Positions 7,948-18,844 of a DNA stretch of 64,000 bases are shown in pieces. The position numbers were made by a program, and so were the translations under genes. The DNA is from Novosphingobium lindaniclasticum LE124 (GTDB taxonomy: Bacteria > Pseudomonadota > Alphaproteobacteria > Sphingomonadales > Sphingomonadaceae): positions 40,883-104,882 of the forward strand of contig NZ_ATHL01000001.1 in NCBI RefSeq assembly GCF_000445125.1. The letters run 5' to 3'. Below the pieces are notes generated by a model. That model saw only the letters and a program-made list of their open reading frames with translations, did not search any database and was not told the DNA's origin. Each line of letters starts with the position of its first letter. Position 1 is the first letter of the stretch.

Positions 7948-8672
7948 GTGCGGCGCCTCGAACCTCCGCGGTCGTCATCGGCGCGTCCGGCGGGATCGGC
8001 GGGGCCTTCGAGGCGGCGCTGATCGAAGAGGGCGCTTTCGAAGTCGTCCACGGGTTCGCACGGTCGCACAGCGGCGCCGGCCATCTCGACCTGCTGGACG
8101 AGGCGAGCATTGCCGCCGCCGCCGGGCGGGTGGCCGAGGGGCCGCCGCCGAGCCTGGTGATCGTCGCCACCGGGCTGCTGCATTGCGGCGATCACGGCCC
8201 GGAGAAGGCCTTGCGCGACCTGGACCCCGCGTGGCTGGCGCAGCTCTATGCCGTAAACGCCATCGGCCCGGCCCTGGTCGCGAAACACTTCCTGCCGCTG
8301 CTGCCGAAGACGATACCCGGCGCGGGGCCGGTACGACCGGTCTTTGCGGCTCTGTCGGCGCGGGTCGGCTCGATCAGCGACAATCGATTGGGCGGCTGGC
8401 ACGGCTACCGCGCATCTAAGGCCGCGCTCAACATGCTGGTGCGCAACCTCGCCATCGAGGAGCGCCGCCGCAACGATCGCGCCATCGTCGTGGCGCTGCA
8501 TCCGGGCACGGTGGATACGGCGCTATCGCGACCGTTCCAGGGCAATGTGCAGCCCGGCAAGTTGTTCGACGCCGAACGCGCGGCCTTGCAGTTGCTCGAC
8601 GTGATCGAGGAACTGAAACTTGCCGACAGCGGCAAACTGCTCGACTACGAAGGCAAGGAAATCCCTTTCTAG
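7944..8672 (+). CDS. Short-chain dehydrogenase/reductase, CsgA-like
   Basis: A 242-residue Rossmann oxidoreductase. It has the cofactor loop IGASGGIGGAFEAAL (TGxxxGxG variant) near the N-terminus, VIVATGLLH, a Ser in ALSARVGSISDNRLGG and the catalytic YRASK. HPGTVDTALSRPF near the C-terminus is typical of the CsgA/C-factor-like branch. The GTG start at 7944 overlaps the yaaA stop. The substrate cannot be deduced. Confidence 0.85.
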   Translation: MSAAPRTSAVVIGASGGIGGAFEAALIEEGAFEVVHGFARSHSGAGHLDLLDEASIAAAAGRVAEGPPPSLVIVATGLLHCGDHGPEKALRDLDPAWLAQLYAVNAIGPALVAKHFLPLLPKTIPGAGPVRPVFAALSARVGSISDNRLGGWHGYRASKAALNMLVRNLAIEERRRNDRAIVVALHPGTVDTALSRPFQGNVQPGKLFDAERAALQLLDVIEELKLADSGKLLDYEGKEIPF

Positions 8673-8713
8673 AAGCGCGCAACCGCTCCGGATCTTGCAA
8701 TCTCGCTTGCTCA

Positions 8714-11914
<3,201 letters not shown>

Positions 11915-12032
11915 GCCTTGGCGGCTGGTCCTCGCTAAGTCGGACGCGCCATAATGGTCAGGGGTTCTCGGGCGTTGCGCCGGGTAATCGATGTGATAGG
12001 GACGAATTGCAGGCTGGGGCACCGCGGGGGCG

Positions 12033-13667
12033 TTGGCAGATGATCGTTCGTCGAGGATGACGGCTCACGAGGACTTGGACGGTACCGGCGGCGCCGCCGA
12101 GAGCGGAAACGCGGGTGCGCGGCATTATCGTGCCTTCCTGAGCTACAGTCACGTCGATGAGCGCTTCGCCCGGCGGCTGCACCGCTGGCTGGAATCTTAC
12201 CGGATCCCCGCCCGCCTCGTCGGCACGGCAACCGCTTCCGGGACCGTGCCGCGCCAGTTGACGCCGATCTTCCGCGACCGTGCCGAACTGCCTGCCGCCT
12301 CCAGCCTCGACCAGGAAGTGCGCCAGGCCCTGTCGCGATCGGATGTGCTGCTGGTTCTCTGCTCGCCCGCTGCAAGGAACTCGCGCTGGGTCGATGCCGA
12401 GATCGAACTGTTTCGCAGCCTTCACCCGGGCCGCCCCGTGATAGCCGCGCTGCTGGAAGGGGAGCCGCAGGACAGTTTTCCAGCCTCGCTGATCGGCCCG
12501 GATGCGGCGGGCATCACGCACGAGCCCATCGCGGCGGACTTCCGCACCGATCACGACGGCCCCAAGCTCGCCCGGTTGAAGATCGTGGCGGGACTGACCG
12601 GCATCGCTCTGGACCAGATCATCCAGCGTGATGCGCAGCGCCAGCTGCGCCGTGTGATTGCCATCACGCTCCTCACCGTCCTGCTTACTCTATCCATGGC
12701 CCTCATGCTGATCTTTGCGCTTCGCGCGCAGAAAGAAGCGGAGCACCAGAGACAGCAGGCCGAAGGATTGATCGAGTTCATGTTGACGGACCTCAGACAG
12801 AGGCTGGAAGGCGTCGGCCGTCTCGATGTCCTGCAATCCGTCAACCAGCAGGCGCTCGACTACTATGCGGATCAGTCCGATCTGAACGCATTGCCGGCCG
12901 ATTCCCTGGAACGCCGGGCCCGTATCCTCCACGCCATGGGCGAGGACGATCACAAGCGCGGCGACCGCGCCGGAGCCATCGCCAAGTTCGAAGAGGCGCA
13001 CCGCGTTACCGCCACGCTGCTGGCAGCCGATCCGCGCGACCCGTCCAGGATATTCGCGCATGCGCAAAGCGAGTTCTGGCTGGGCTACGTCGATTTCATC
13101 GGCCAGCGCTTCGACAGGGCACTGCCCCGCTTCCTTGCCTATCGCGCGTTGGCGGAGCACCTCGTGCGCCTCGTGCCGGAAAACCAGGCCTACTGGCGCG
13201 AACTCGGCTATGCCCAAGGCAATATCTGCACGATCGCGGTCACTCTCAAGGGACCGGAAGATCAGTTGGGCGAATGCGGCAATGCCCTGAAAACGATGCA
13301 GCGGGTCGCCCGGATGGTGCCGGAGGATCGCAGTCTCGACGTGGATATCGCCAATCGCCACGCATGGATGGCGGACGCCTTGCGCGTGCAGGGCCGCGAC
13401 GTCGAGGCGCTGCAGGAACGATCGCGGCAGGCTGCGATCGTACAGCGGCTCGTCACGGAAGATCCCAAGAACGCGACTTACCAGCAGGATTGGATGCTGG
13501 CCCGCTATTCGAACGCGCAATTGCTCTATAGTCTGGGCGAGAAGAGCCGTGCGATACAGCTGCGGGAGGAAGCGCGGCAGGATGTCGCGCGGCTGATCGC
13601 AGGGGATCCGCAGAACAACGATTGGCGCGTCTGGCAGGAGAAACTGGCCGCGCCCTTCGGGAATTGA
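12033..13667 (+). CDS. TIR domain-transmembrane-TPR protein
   Basis: A 544-residue protein from a TTG at 12033 (an ATG at 12057 is possible; neither has a strong ribosome site). Residues 31-170 form a TIR domain with HYRAFLSYSHVDERFA, RDRAELPAAS, SDVLLVLCSPAARNSRWVDAE and a Glu at 123 in the position of the NADase catalytic Glu of many TIR domains. One transmembrane helix spans about 208-230. A TPR-like helical region fills 250-544, probably on the other side of the membrane. Two genes follow closely, a small unknown protein and a TPR-SLOG protein. NADase or nucleotide-producing activity is possible but not shown. Confidence 0.82.
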   Translation: MADDRSSRMTAHEDLDGTGGAAESGNAGARHYRAFLSYSHVDERFARRLHRWLESYRIPARLVGTATASGTVPRQLTPIFRDRAELPAASSLDQEVRQALSRSDVLLVLCSPAARNSRWVDAEIELFRSLHPGRPVIAALLEGEPQDSFPASLIGPDAAGITHEPIAADFRTDHDGPKLARLKIVAGLTGIALDQIIQRDAQRQLRRVIAITLLTVLLTLSMALMLIFALRAQKEAEHQRQQAEGLIEFMLTDLRQRLEGVGRLDVLQSVNQQALDYYADQSDLNALPADSLERRARILHAMGEDDHKRGDRAGAIAKFEEAHRVTATLLAADPRDPSRIFAHAQSEFWLGYVDFIGQRFDRALPRFLAYRALAEHLVRLVPENQAYWRELGYAQGNICTIAVTLKGPEDQLGECGNALKTMQRVARMVPEDRSLDVDIANRHAWMADALRVQGRDVEALQERSRQAAIVQRLVTEDPKNATYQQDWMLARYSNAQLLYSLGEKSRAIQLREEARQDVARLIAGDPQNNDWRVWQEKLAAPFGN

Positions 13668-13709
13668 CGCCGGGCCAAAATGAACGGCCGTGGGAAATCA
13701 GGAAGGGTC

Positions 13710-14189
13710 ATGTCCACGCTCAACTATACCCAGTACGGCCTCTCGCCCGACTTCGATCTCGGGCTGGCGGACGATGCCACGGTCGTTCCATTTCGCGTGA
13801 CTCTTGAGGTCGTCGACGCGGCGATCTCTCTGCATTACGAAGTGGTGGGCAAGGAGAAGCTCCATTACATCCCCATCACTTGCGACAGCAAAGTGGAGAT
13901 CGAACTGGTGGGCGACCAGCTCTTCTTTTCGAAGGCCTGGGACGCGATCACGACGAAGGAAGCGCTGTCCTCTTATTACGGCGGCCTGGAGTACGACAAA
14001 TACGACAAGCAGCTCGATCGCTACAAGGTGGTCCGCTTCCAGGCGCGCTTCAATCGCGGCGGCAAGCTGGGAACCCGGCACCCGTTCAACATCAACGTCG
14101 ATCTCCTTCAGGGGACCCGCTGCGATCCGCGATGGGTCGGCCTGACCATCGATCCGGACATCAAGAACCCGCCGCCGGGTCGCTTCTGA
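13710..14189 (+). CDS. Conserved hypothetical protein in the TIR/SLOG locus
   Basis: A 159-residue soluble protein with no signal peptide or membrane segment. It reads as a beta-rich protein (IEVEL- and VVRFQARF-like strands), with a Tyr/Lys-rich YYGGLEYDKYDKQLDRYK stretch in the middle and a proline-rich end. I recall similar proteins carrying the uninformative name nucleotide synthetase, but I see no motif supporting that activity. The ATG at 13710 is chosen because GGAAGGG sits just before it, over the ATG at 13680. It lies between the TIR and SLOG genes on the same strand and is presumably part of the same operon. Confidence 0.65.
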   Translation: MSTLNYTQYGLSPDFDLGLADDATVVPFRVTLEVVDAAISLHYEVVGKEKLHYIPITCDSKVEIELVGDQLFFSKAWDAITTKEALSSYYGGLEYDKYDKQLDRYKVVRFQARFNRGGKLGTRHPFNINVDLLQGTRCDPRWVGLTIDPDIKNPPPGRF

Positions 14190-14218
14190 AACCGCCATCC
14201 GCCTGAGGGAAAACGCCG

Positions 14219-15691
14219 GTGACTCTTCCTGCCCTTGCCAGAATCAGGCAGATCGCGCGCGCGGGTGATACCTTGCGGGCATGGCGGATGTTCGAGGATC
14301 TGGGCCTAGGCGCATCCTCTTCAGCCGATGCGCTGAGCCTCAAGGGTCGGCTGCTGAAGGACCGCGGGCTGCGCGGTGGGGGCAGTGAACGTGCCGGCCT
14401 GTTGGAGCAGGCGCAGGCAGCTTATCTGCAGGCAGCGGGCAGCCGCCGGGCGACATACCCGCTGATCAATGCGGCAACCATCGCCTTCCTCAACGATCGT
14501 CCCGACGAAGCGCGTCGCATCGCCCGCCGCGTGCTGGAAATACTGGCTTGCGGCGACTACGAGCCGGAAACGCGGTATTGGCTTGGGGCTACCGAGGCGG
14601 AGGCGCTGCTGCTTCTGGACGATCCGCAAGCCAGCCGCCAGGCGCTGGAACGCGCGATGAAGTCTTCGCCCGAGGCGTGGGAGGACCATGCCGTCACCTT
14701 GGGTCAGTTCCGCCAGATCCTGGAAAGGCTTGGCCGGTCGCCCGATCTCCTCGACGATCTCCAGCCGCCGCCCAGCCTTTATTTCTATGGGATAATCGGC
14801 CTGCCGGATGACGAAGCCGAAGCGCGCGCCAAGCTGGAATGCGCGCTCGACGAGATCCGGCCCGGCGCTGTGTTCGGTGCCCTGGCAGCCGGCGCAGACA
14901 TCCTCATGGCCGAAATGGCAGTGGCTCGCGGTGCCCGGCTTCATGTCGTGCTGCCCACGTCGCTTGCCCGCTTTCGGCAGATCTCGGTCGAACAGTACGA
15001 CAGTGCCTGGGGCGAACGCTTCGATCGGCTGATGGGGCAGGCAGACGTGGTCGAGGTCCTCGAAGGCAATGCCGGTTTGTCAGAGGCTGCCATTCTGAAC
15101 GGGTCGCAAGTGGCGATGGGGCTGGCCTTGCGGCACGCCCGAAGCCTGGCCTCGCGCGCCGTAGCGCTTCACCTCGCGCGGGCCACGGATCTTCCCTCTC
15201 CGGCCGAGGTCGAGTGGCGCGCGCACGATCTGCCGGTTCGCCGCGTGATTCTCGATGAATGGCTGCCGGCGCGCGGCAGTGCTTTGGATCGCGCGAAGAA
15301 TGTCACGATTGTCGCATCTCCCGGGCGATTGCCTGGCGTTCTCGGTAGCGCCCCCGTCACGCAGATCGAAGATGAGAAGGGAACCGTCCTCGCCTTTCCG
15401 GACCTCGTGGCTGCGATCGATCACGCGCAGGCGCTGCTGCGCAAGGATCCGGAGCTGCGGCTGGGGATCGACAGCCGTGCGGTCGTGCCGGGCGAAAGCC
15501 TCGAGGTCTCCGGCGAACTGGCTTGCCTGCTAGCCAGCGCGGCAACAGGAGGAAGCATCTGTGCATCCTGGCCGCAGATCGCCGCTCTTGAACTGCTTGC
15601 GCCCGATTACCGCTTCGATGCGGCGGGGGAGATCGTCACAGCGATCGGGAACGTCCCCATCGGATTGTTCTGTCACCTGCCGAGCGCATGA
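14219..15691 (+). CDS. TPR-SLOG protein with degenerate cyclase-like C-terminus
   Basis: A 490-residue cytoplasmic protein. Residues 1-180 are TPR-like helices of the TRAFs-binding type. Residues 187-285 look like a SLOG/LOG Rossmann domain: YFYGIIGLP, then AAGADILMAEMAVARGARLHVVLP and WGERFDRLMGQADVVEVL. Residues 388-488 resemble the second half of a class III nucleotide cyclase (LAFPDLVAAIDHAQALL, LRLGIDSRAVVPGE, CLLASAATGGSICAS, IGLFCHL). The first half, with its metal-binding Asp residues, is missing, so cyclase activity is unlikely. The start is a GTG at 14219. SLOG domains bind nucleotide-derived ligands, which is notable beside a TIR gene. Confidence 0.75.
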   Translation: MTLPALARIRQIARAGDTLRAWRMFEDLGLGASSSADALSLKGRLLKDRGLRGGGSERAGLLEQAQAAYLQAAGSRRATYPLINAATIAFLNDRPDEARRIARRVLEILACGDYEPETRYWLGATEAEALLLLDDPQASRQALERAMKSSPEAWEDHAVTLGQFRQILERLGRSPDLLDDLQPPPSLYFYGIIGLPDDEAEARAKLECALDEIRPGAVFGALAAGADILMAEMAVARGARLHVVLPTSLARFRQISVEQYDSAWGERFDRLMGQADVVEVLEGNAGLSEAAILNGSQVAMGLALRHARSLASRAVALHLARATDLPSPAEVEWRAHDLPVRRVILDEWLPARGSALDRAKNVTIVASPGRLPGVLGSAPVTQIEDEKGTVLAFPDLVAAIDHAQALLRKDPELRLGIDSRAVVPGESLEVSGELACLLASAATGGSICASWPQIAALELLAPDYRFDAAGEIVTAIGNVPIGLFCHLPSA

Positions 15692-15703
15692 ACTGACGGG
15701 AAA

Positions 15704-16357
15704 TCAGCAGATTAGTTCCGCCAGCATGCGGGGCGCATGGATGATCAACTGCTCGTCGTCGCGGCTGATGATCCCACGCCGAATCAACGTGGCTATGGCG
15801 CGCGAGGCTGTTTCGCGCGTGGTGTTCGCCCCCAGGGCCAGCATCGTCACGCGGGGGGAAGGCACGATCCGATCGCGTCCATCCGCCAGCGCCACCAGTT
15901 CGGCATAGACCCGGCCCGCCGCGCTATAGGTGATGCGCGTCACCATCCGGTCCAGCGCACGGTCGAGCTGGCGGGCAAGAAGCCGCGCCATTCCCGCCGC
16001 GATCTGGACATCGCCGGCGACGAGTTCGGCGATCTTGCCGGCTTCGGCGCAGAGCAATTGGCAATCGAATAGGGCGCTGATCTCCGCGCGATGCACGGAA
16101 GCGGTGGGATAGGCTCCGAAAAATTCGCCCGGACCATGTTGCGCCACTTGCTGGCGCTGCCCCTCGAGGCCGTAAGTCTCGACTCGTAAAGCGCCTTCGA
16201 TGACGAGCCAGCAATTGTAAGAGGGTTCGCCCTGTCTGGCGAGGATGTCCTTGGCGAAGAGCCTTTGGGGCATAAGAACGCGCGCCAGCGATTCGGCAGG
16301 CTGCCGATCACATCGAAAAATCGCCCGAATGGCCTCGATCTGACCTTCGAAATCCAA
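15704..16357 (-). CDS. Crp/Fnr-family transcriptional regulator
   Basis: A 217-residue regulator with an N-terminal cyclic-nucleotide-binding-like barrel (about 20-130, with DILARQGEPSYNCWLVIEGALRVE and HGPGEFFGAYPTA) and a C-terminal winged helix (about 145-210, with LGANTTRETASRAIATLIRRGII). No N-terminal cysteine cluster for an FeS centre is seen, so it is not a classical Fnr. It converges with the SLOG gene (12 bases apart). A TGTGA-N6-TCACG box lies about 120 bases upstream and may be autoregulatory. Confidence 0.85.
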   Translation of the reverse strand: MDFEGQIEAIRAIFRCDRQPAESLARVLMPQRLFAKDILARQGEPSYNCWLVIEGALRVETYGLEGQRQQVAQHGPGEFFGAYPTASVHRAEISALFDCQLLCAEAGKIAELVAGDVQIAAGMARLLARQLDRALDRMVTRITYSAAGRVYAELVALADGRDRIVPSPRVTMLALGANTTRETASRAIATLIRRGIISRDDEQLIIHAPRMLAELIC

Positions 16358-16475
16358 CTACGGTGCCCCTCAGCCGGCCGGCCGCCCCGCCGTGCGAAGT
16401 GTCCGCGCGACAAGGACGGCTTACCGCATTGTAGCCGGGTTGGGGAAGAAGGCCCGTTACGATTCATACATCAGG

Positions 16476-16491
16476 TGTGATCCCGGTCACG
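16476..16491. promoter_or_regulatory. Crp/Fnr-type operator
   Basis: TGTGATCCCGGTCACG matches the TGTGA-N6-TCACA consensus in nine of ten half-site bases. The symmetry extends outward as GGTGTGA and TCACGCC. It lies 119 bases upstream of the Crp-type gene start (minus strand) and about 75 bases before a plus-strand terminator. It could serve the regulator itself or a short plus-strand transcript. Confidence 0.6.
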
Positions 16492-16600
16492 CCGCATGGG
16501 CGTTTCCGGGCGTAAACACAGCGTGCGACCCGAAGGCGGCTCGTAACAGAGCAGCCCTATTCCTTGGCCCGGAGGTCTTCATGGCCTTCGGGCCATTTTT
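16492..16600 (+). ncRNA. Candidate small RNA between Crp box and terminator
   Basis: The segment runs from the Crp-like box to a strong Rho-independent terminator and contains no credible coding frame. A box, a non-coding stretch of about 100 bases and a terminator on one strand is the usual layout of a regulated small RNA. No -10/-35 can be assigned with confidence and I recognise no family. This is a prediction from layout only. Confidence 0.25.
16566..16600 (+). terminator. Rho-independent terminator
   Basis: GGCCCGGAGG (16566-16575) pairs with CCTTCGGGCC (16585-16594) over ten base pairs with one G-T pair and a nine-base loop. ATTTTT (16595-16600) follows. No protein gene ends just upstream on this strand, which is why a small transcript is suspected. 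Confidence 0.7.
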
Positions 16601-16982
16601 ATGCCTGCTTTGGGGGCCTGTCTGGCTTGAGCGCCCGGACTTGCGCTCTCTGACTTTGAGAGATCGGCCGAGTATCGAATTGCGATCCGAGGACGGGATG
16701 GGAGACGCTGCAGTTCTTTTTTCGTCGCAAGGAATTGCTGCCGGATAGCTTCCTTTCTAACAAGTGAAAATAAAGTCATTGCGGCGTTAAAAGGTTGTCA
16801 CTCGCAAGAAACGCAGGGAGCGCGGATAGTGCCGCGCACGCTCGAGTGGCGGTGGTAAACGACCGGAAGTCCTTCAAGAAAATGAAATAATCCGTTTTGT
16901 AGCTCTCTCATTCACCTTTACGTTCGAGATCACCGGATCGGTGCTTTCTGGCGAAGGGCCACTATCTCCCGCCTCGAATAGG

Positions 16983-17020
16983 AAGCCGCCGTGCTGCCGA
17001 AATCTGGCGCGCGGCGGCTT
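16983..17020 (-). terminator. Possible terminator after the M28 peptidase gene
   Basis: AAGCCGCCG (16983-16991) and CGGCGGCTT (17012-17020) form a nine-base perfect stem just beyond the peptidase stop at 17026. On the minus strand only a weak T-containing tail (CCTATT) follows, so termination strength is uncertain. Confidence 0.4.
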
Positions 17021-17025
17021 TAGGA

Positions 17026-18708
17026 TCATTTGCGCAAGGCTGCCGTGGTGTCGCGGGTCGCACGGAATTCGCTGTCCTGCGACCAGTTCGGCCAGTCGCG
17101 GCCGTTGGCCAGGCGGTTGCCGAGGTTGTAGAGCAAGGTCATGTCGCCGACCCAGCTGCTGGTGTTCCAGGTGGCGTCGTATTCGTCGGCCGGTTGGTGA
17201 TAGCGGTCGCGCGTGTAGATATCGGCCAGTTCCTTGCCGCGTGCCGCCCCGCCGTTCACCAGTTCGGTGCCGGCATCATAGGAGATGGCGGGGACGCCGC
17301 GCTTTGCCATCGGGAAGTGGTCGGAACGGTAGAAGCTGCCCGCTTCGGGTCGCGCGTCCGGCGTGTAGTGCCGGCCCAGCTTCTCGCCTTCCTCCGTCAG
17401 CATGGTGAGCAGATCGAGCTTTGCCGCACCGGAGATGCTGAAGTCGACCGTCTTCTCGGCCGCGAAAGGACCGTCCATGTTGATCACGCCTGCGGTCGTG
17501 GCCAGCGGCCGGAGCGGATTGTCCGCATAGAATTCCGAGCCCAGCAGGCCTTTCTCCTCTGCCGTCACGGCCAGGAACAGGACCGAGCGCTCCGGCGGCG
17601 GACCACCCGCGTAGGCGCGGGCGAGTTCGAGCAGGGCGGCCGTGCCCGAGGCGTTGTCGAGCGCGCCGTTGTAGATGCGGTCGCCTTTGGCATCGGGCAG
17701 GCCGACGCCCAGGTGGTCCCAGTGCGCCGAGTAGATCACCGTCTCGTCAGGGTACTTGGAGCCGCGCACCAAGCCGGCGACGTTGTGCGAGGTGATGATC
17801 TCGGACTTCACCGCATAGTCGGCGCTCATGGTGGCCTTGAGCGGCACCGGCTGGAAGTTCTTCTTGCGGGCAGCGGCCTTGGCGGCTTCGAAATCGAGAC
17901 CCGAGGCCTTGAACAGCCTGGCCGCCAGATCCTTCTGGATCCAGCCTTCCATCTGGGTGTGCGCGGACCTGGGATCGGCGCGGACGATGTCGAACATGGT
18001 GTTGGTGTTGGAGTTCTTGACCGTCGCCCAGCCGTAGGAGGCGGGTTCGCTCTCGTGGATCACGAGCACGCCCGCCGCCCCCTGCCTTGCGGCTTCCTCG
18101 TACTTGTAGGTCCAGCGGCCGTAGTAGGTCATCGACTTGCCGCCGAAATCGCCTTCTCCGCCCTCGAAGTCCGGGTCGTTGACGAGGACGACCATGATCT
18201 TGCCCTTGAGATCGACGCCCTTGAAGTCGTCCCAGCCGCGTTCCGGCGCCTTGACGCCGTAGCCGACGAAGACCAGTGGCAGGTTCTTGAAGGCTACGGA
18301 AGACTGACCGGTCTCGGCGGCGCGCACGGCGATCTGCTCGCCTTGCGACAGCGGAACGGCCGCGCCGCCCACGGTCATCCCCAGGCGGGGGCTGCCCGTG
18401 ATTTCCGATTTGCGCAGCGGCACGTCCTGGAACCACGTACCCTTCTGGCCGGCGGGCTGAAGCCCTGCAGCCTTCATCTGTGCTGCAAGGTAGTCGATGG
18501 TCTTCTTCTCGGCCGGGGTCGCCGGACCGCGGCCTTCGAATTCATCGCTCGCGAGCACCTTGATGTCCTGCGAAATGCGGGCGACATCGAACTGCGGAGC
18601 GGCCGGAGCGGCGATCGCCATCGAAGCCATGCTCACGGCGGGCAGGGCACCGCCCAGGATCAGTGCGCGCAAAGCCCGGCGCGGGGAACGGGAGGTCGGC
18701 GAAGTCAT
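17026..18708 (-). CDS. M28-family metallopeptidase, exported
   Basis: A 560-residue peptidase of the M28 (aminopeptidase Y/PSMA-like) group. The signal peptide has an arginine-rich start (SRSPRRALRALILGGALP) and likely cleavage near AIAAP. A PA-type insert (about 110-270) precedes the zinc domain. Zinc and catalytic residues are visible in YSAHWDHLG, LDNASGTAALLELA, TAEEKGLLGSEFY, NMDGP and SDHFPMAKRGVP. The ATG at 18708 follows AAGGAGCC. The frame is open to 18975, but that part has no similarity. It probably digests peptides in the periplasm. Confidence 0.92.
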   Translation of the reverse strand: MTSPTSRSPRRALRALILGGALPAVSMASMAIAAPAAPQFDVARISQDIKVLASDEFEGRGPATPAEKKTIDYLAAQMKAAGLQPAGQKGTWFQDVPLRKSEITGSPRLGMTVGGAAVPLSQGEQIAVRAAETGQSSVAFKNLPLVFVGYGVKAPERGWDDFKGVDLKGKIMVVLVNDPDFEGGEGDFGGKSMTYYGRWTYKYEEAARQGAAGVLVIHESEPASYGWATVKNSNTNTMFDIVRADPRSAHTQMEGWIQKDLAARLFKASGLDFEAAKAAARKKNFQPVPLKATMSADYAVKSEIITSHNVAGLVRGSKYPDETVIYSAHWDHLGVGLPDAKGDRIYNGALDNASGTAALLELARAYAGGPPPERSVLFLAVTAEEKGLLGSEFYADNPLRPLATTAGVINMDGPFAAEKTVDFSISGAAKLDLLTMLTEEGEKLGRHYTPDARPEAGSFYRSDHFPMAKRGVPAISYDAGTELVNGGAARGKELADIYTRDRYHQPADEYDATWNTSSWVGDMTLLYNLGNRLANGRDWPNWSQDSEFRATRDTTAALRK

Positions 18709-18844
18709 GGATGGCTCCTTGGCTGGAAGGCTCTGAAAGGCAGAAAAGATCCGGTCGATCCCATGAAGCCGATGATGCCTATCCTGGTCCGGTTGTCGAT
18801 ATGGCGAGGGCATGATTTCGACAGAAGAGCGCGTTCGGGCCAGT

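Larger units (their letters stand above)
16358..17025. other. Long intergenic region with regulatory signals
   Basis: About 670 bases without a convincing protein gene lie between the Crp-type regulator and the M28 peptidase. The stretch holds a Crp-like box (16476-16491), a strong plus-strand terminator hairpin (16566-16600) and a second hairpin after the peptidase gene (16983-17020). The segment 16740-16920 is AT-richer than its surroundings and otherwise featureless. The short frames here have no codon bias or ribosome sites. Confidence 0.5.

Noticed and set aside
16392..16748. 118-residue plus-strand frame in the Crp/M28 intergenic region
   Set aside because: It runs through the Crp box and the terminator hairpin and has no ribosome site.
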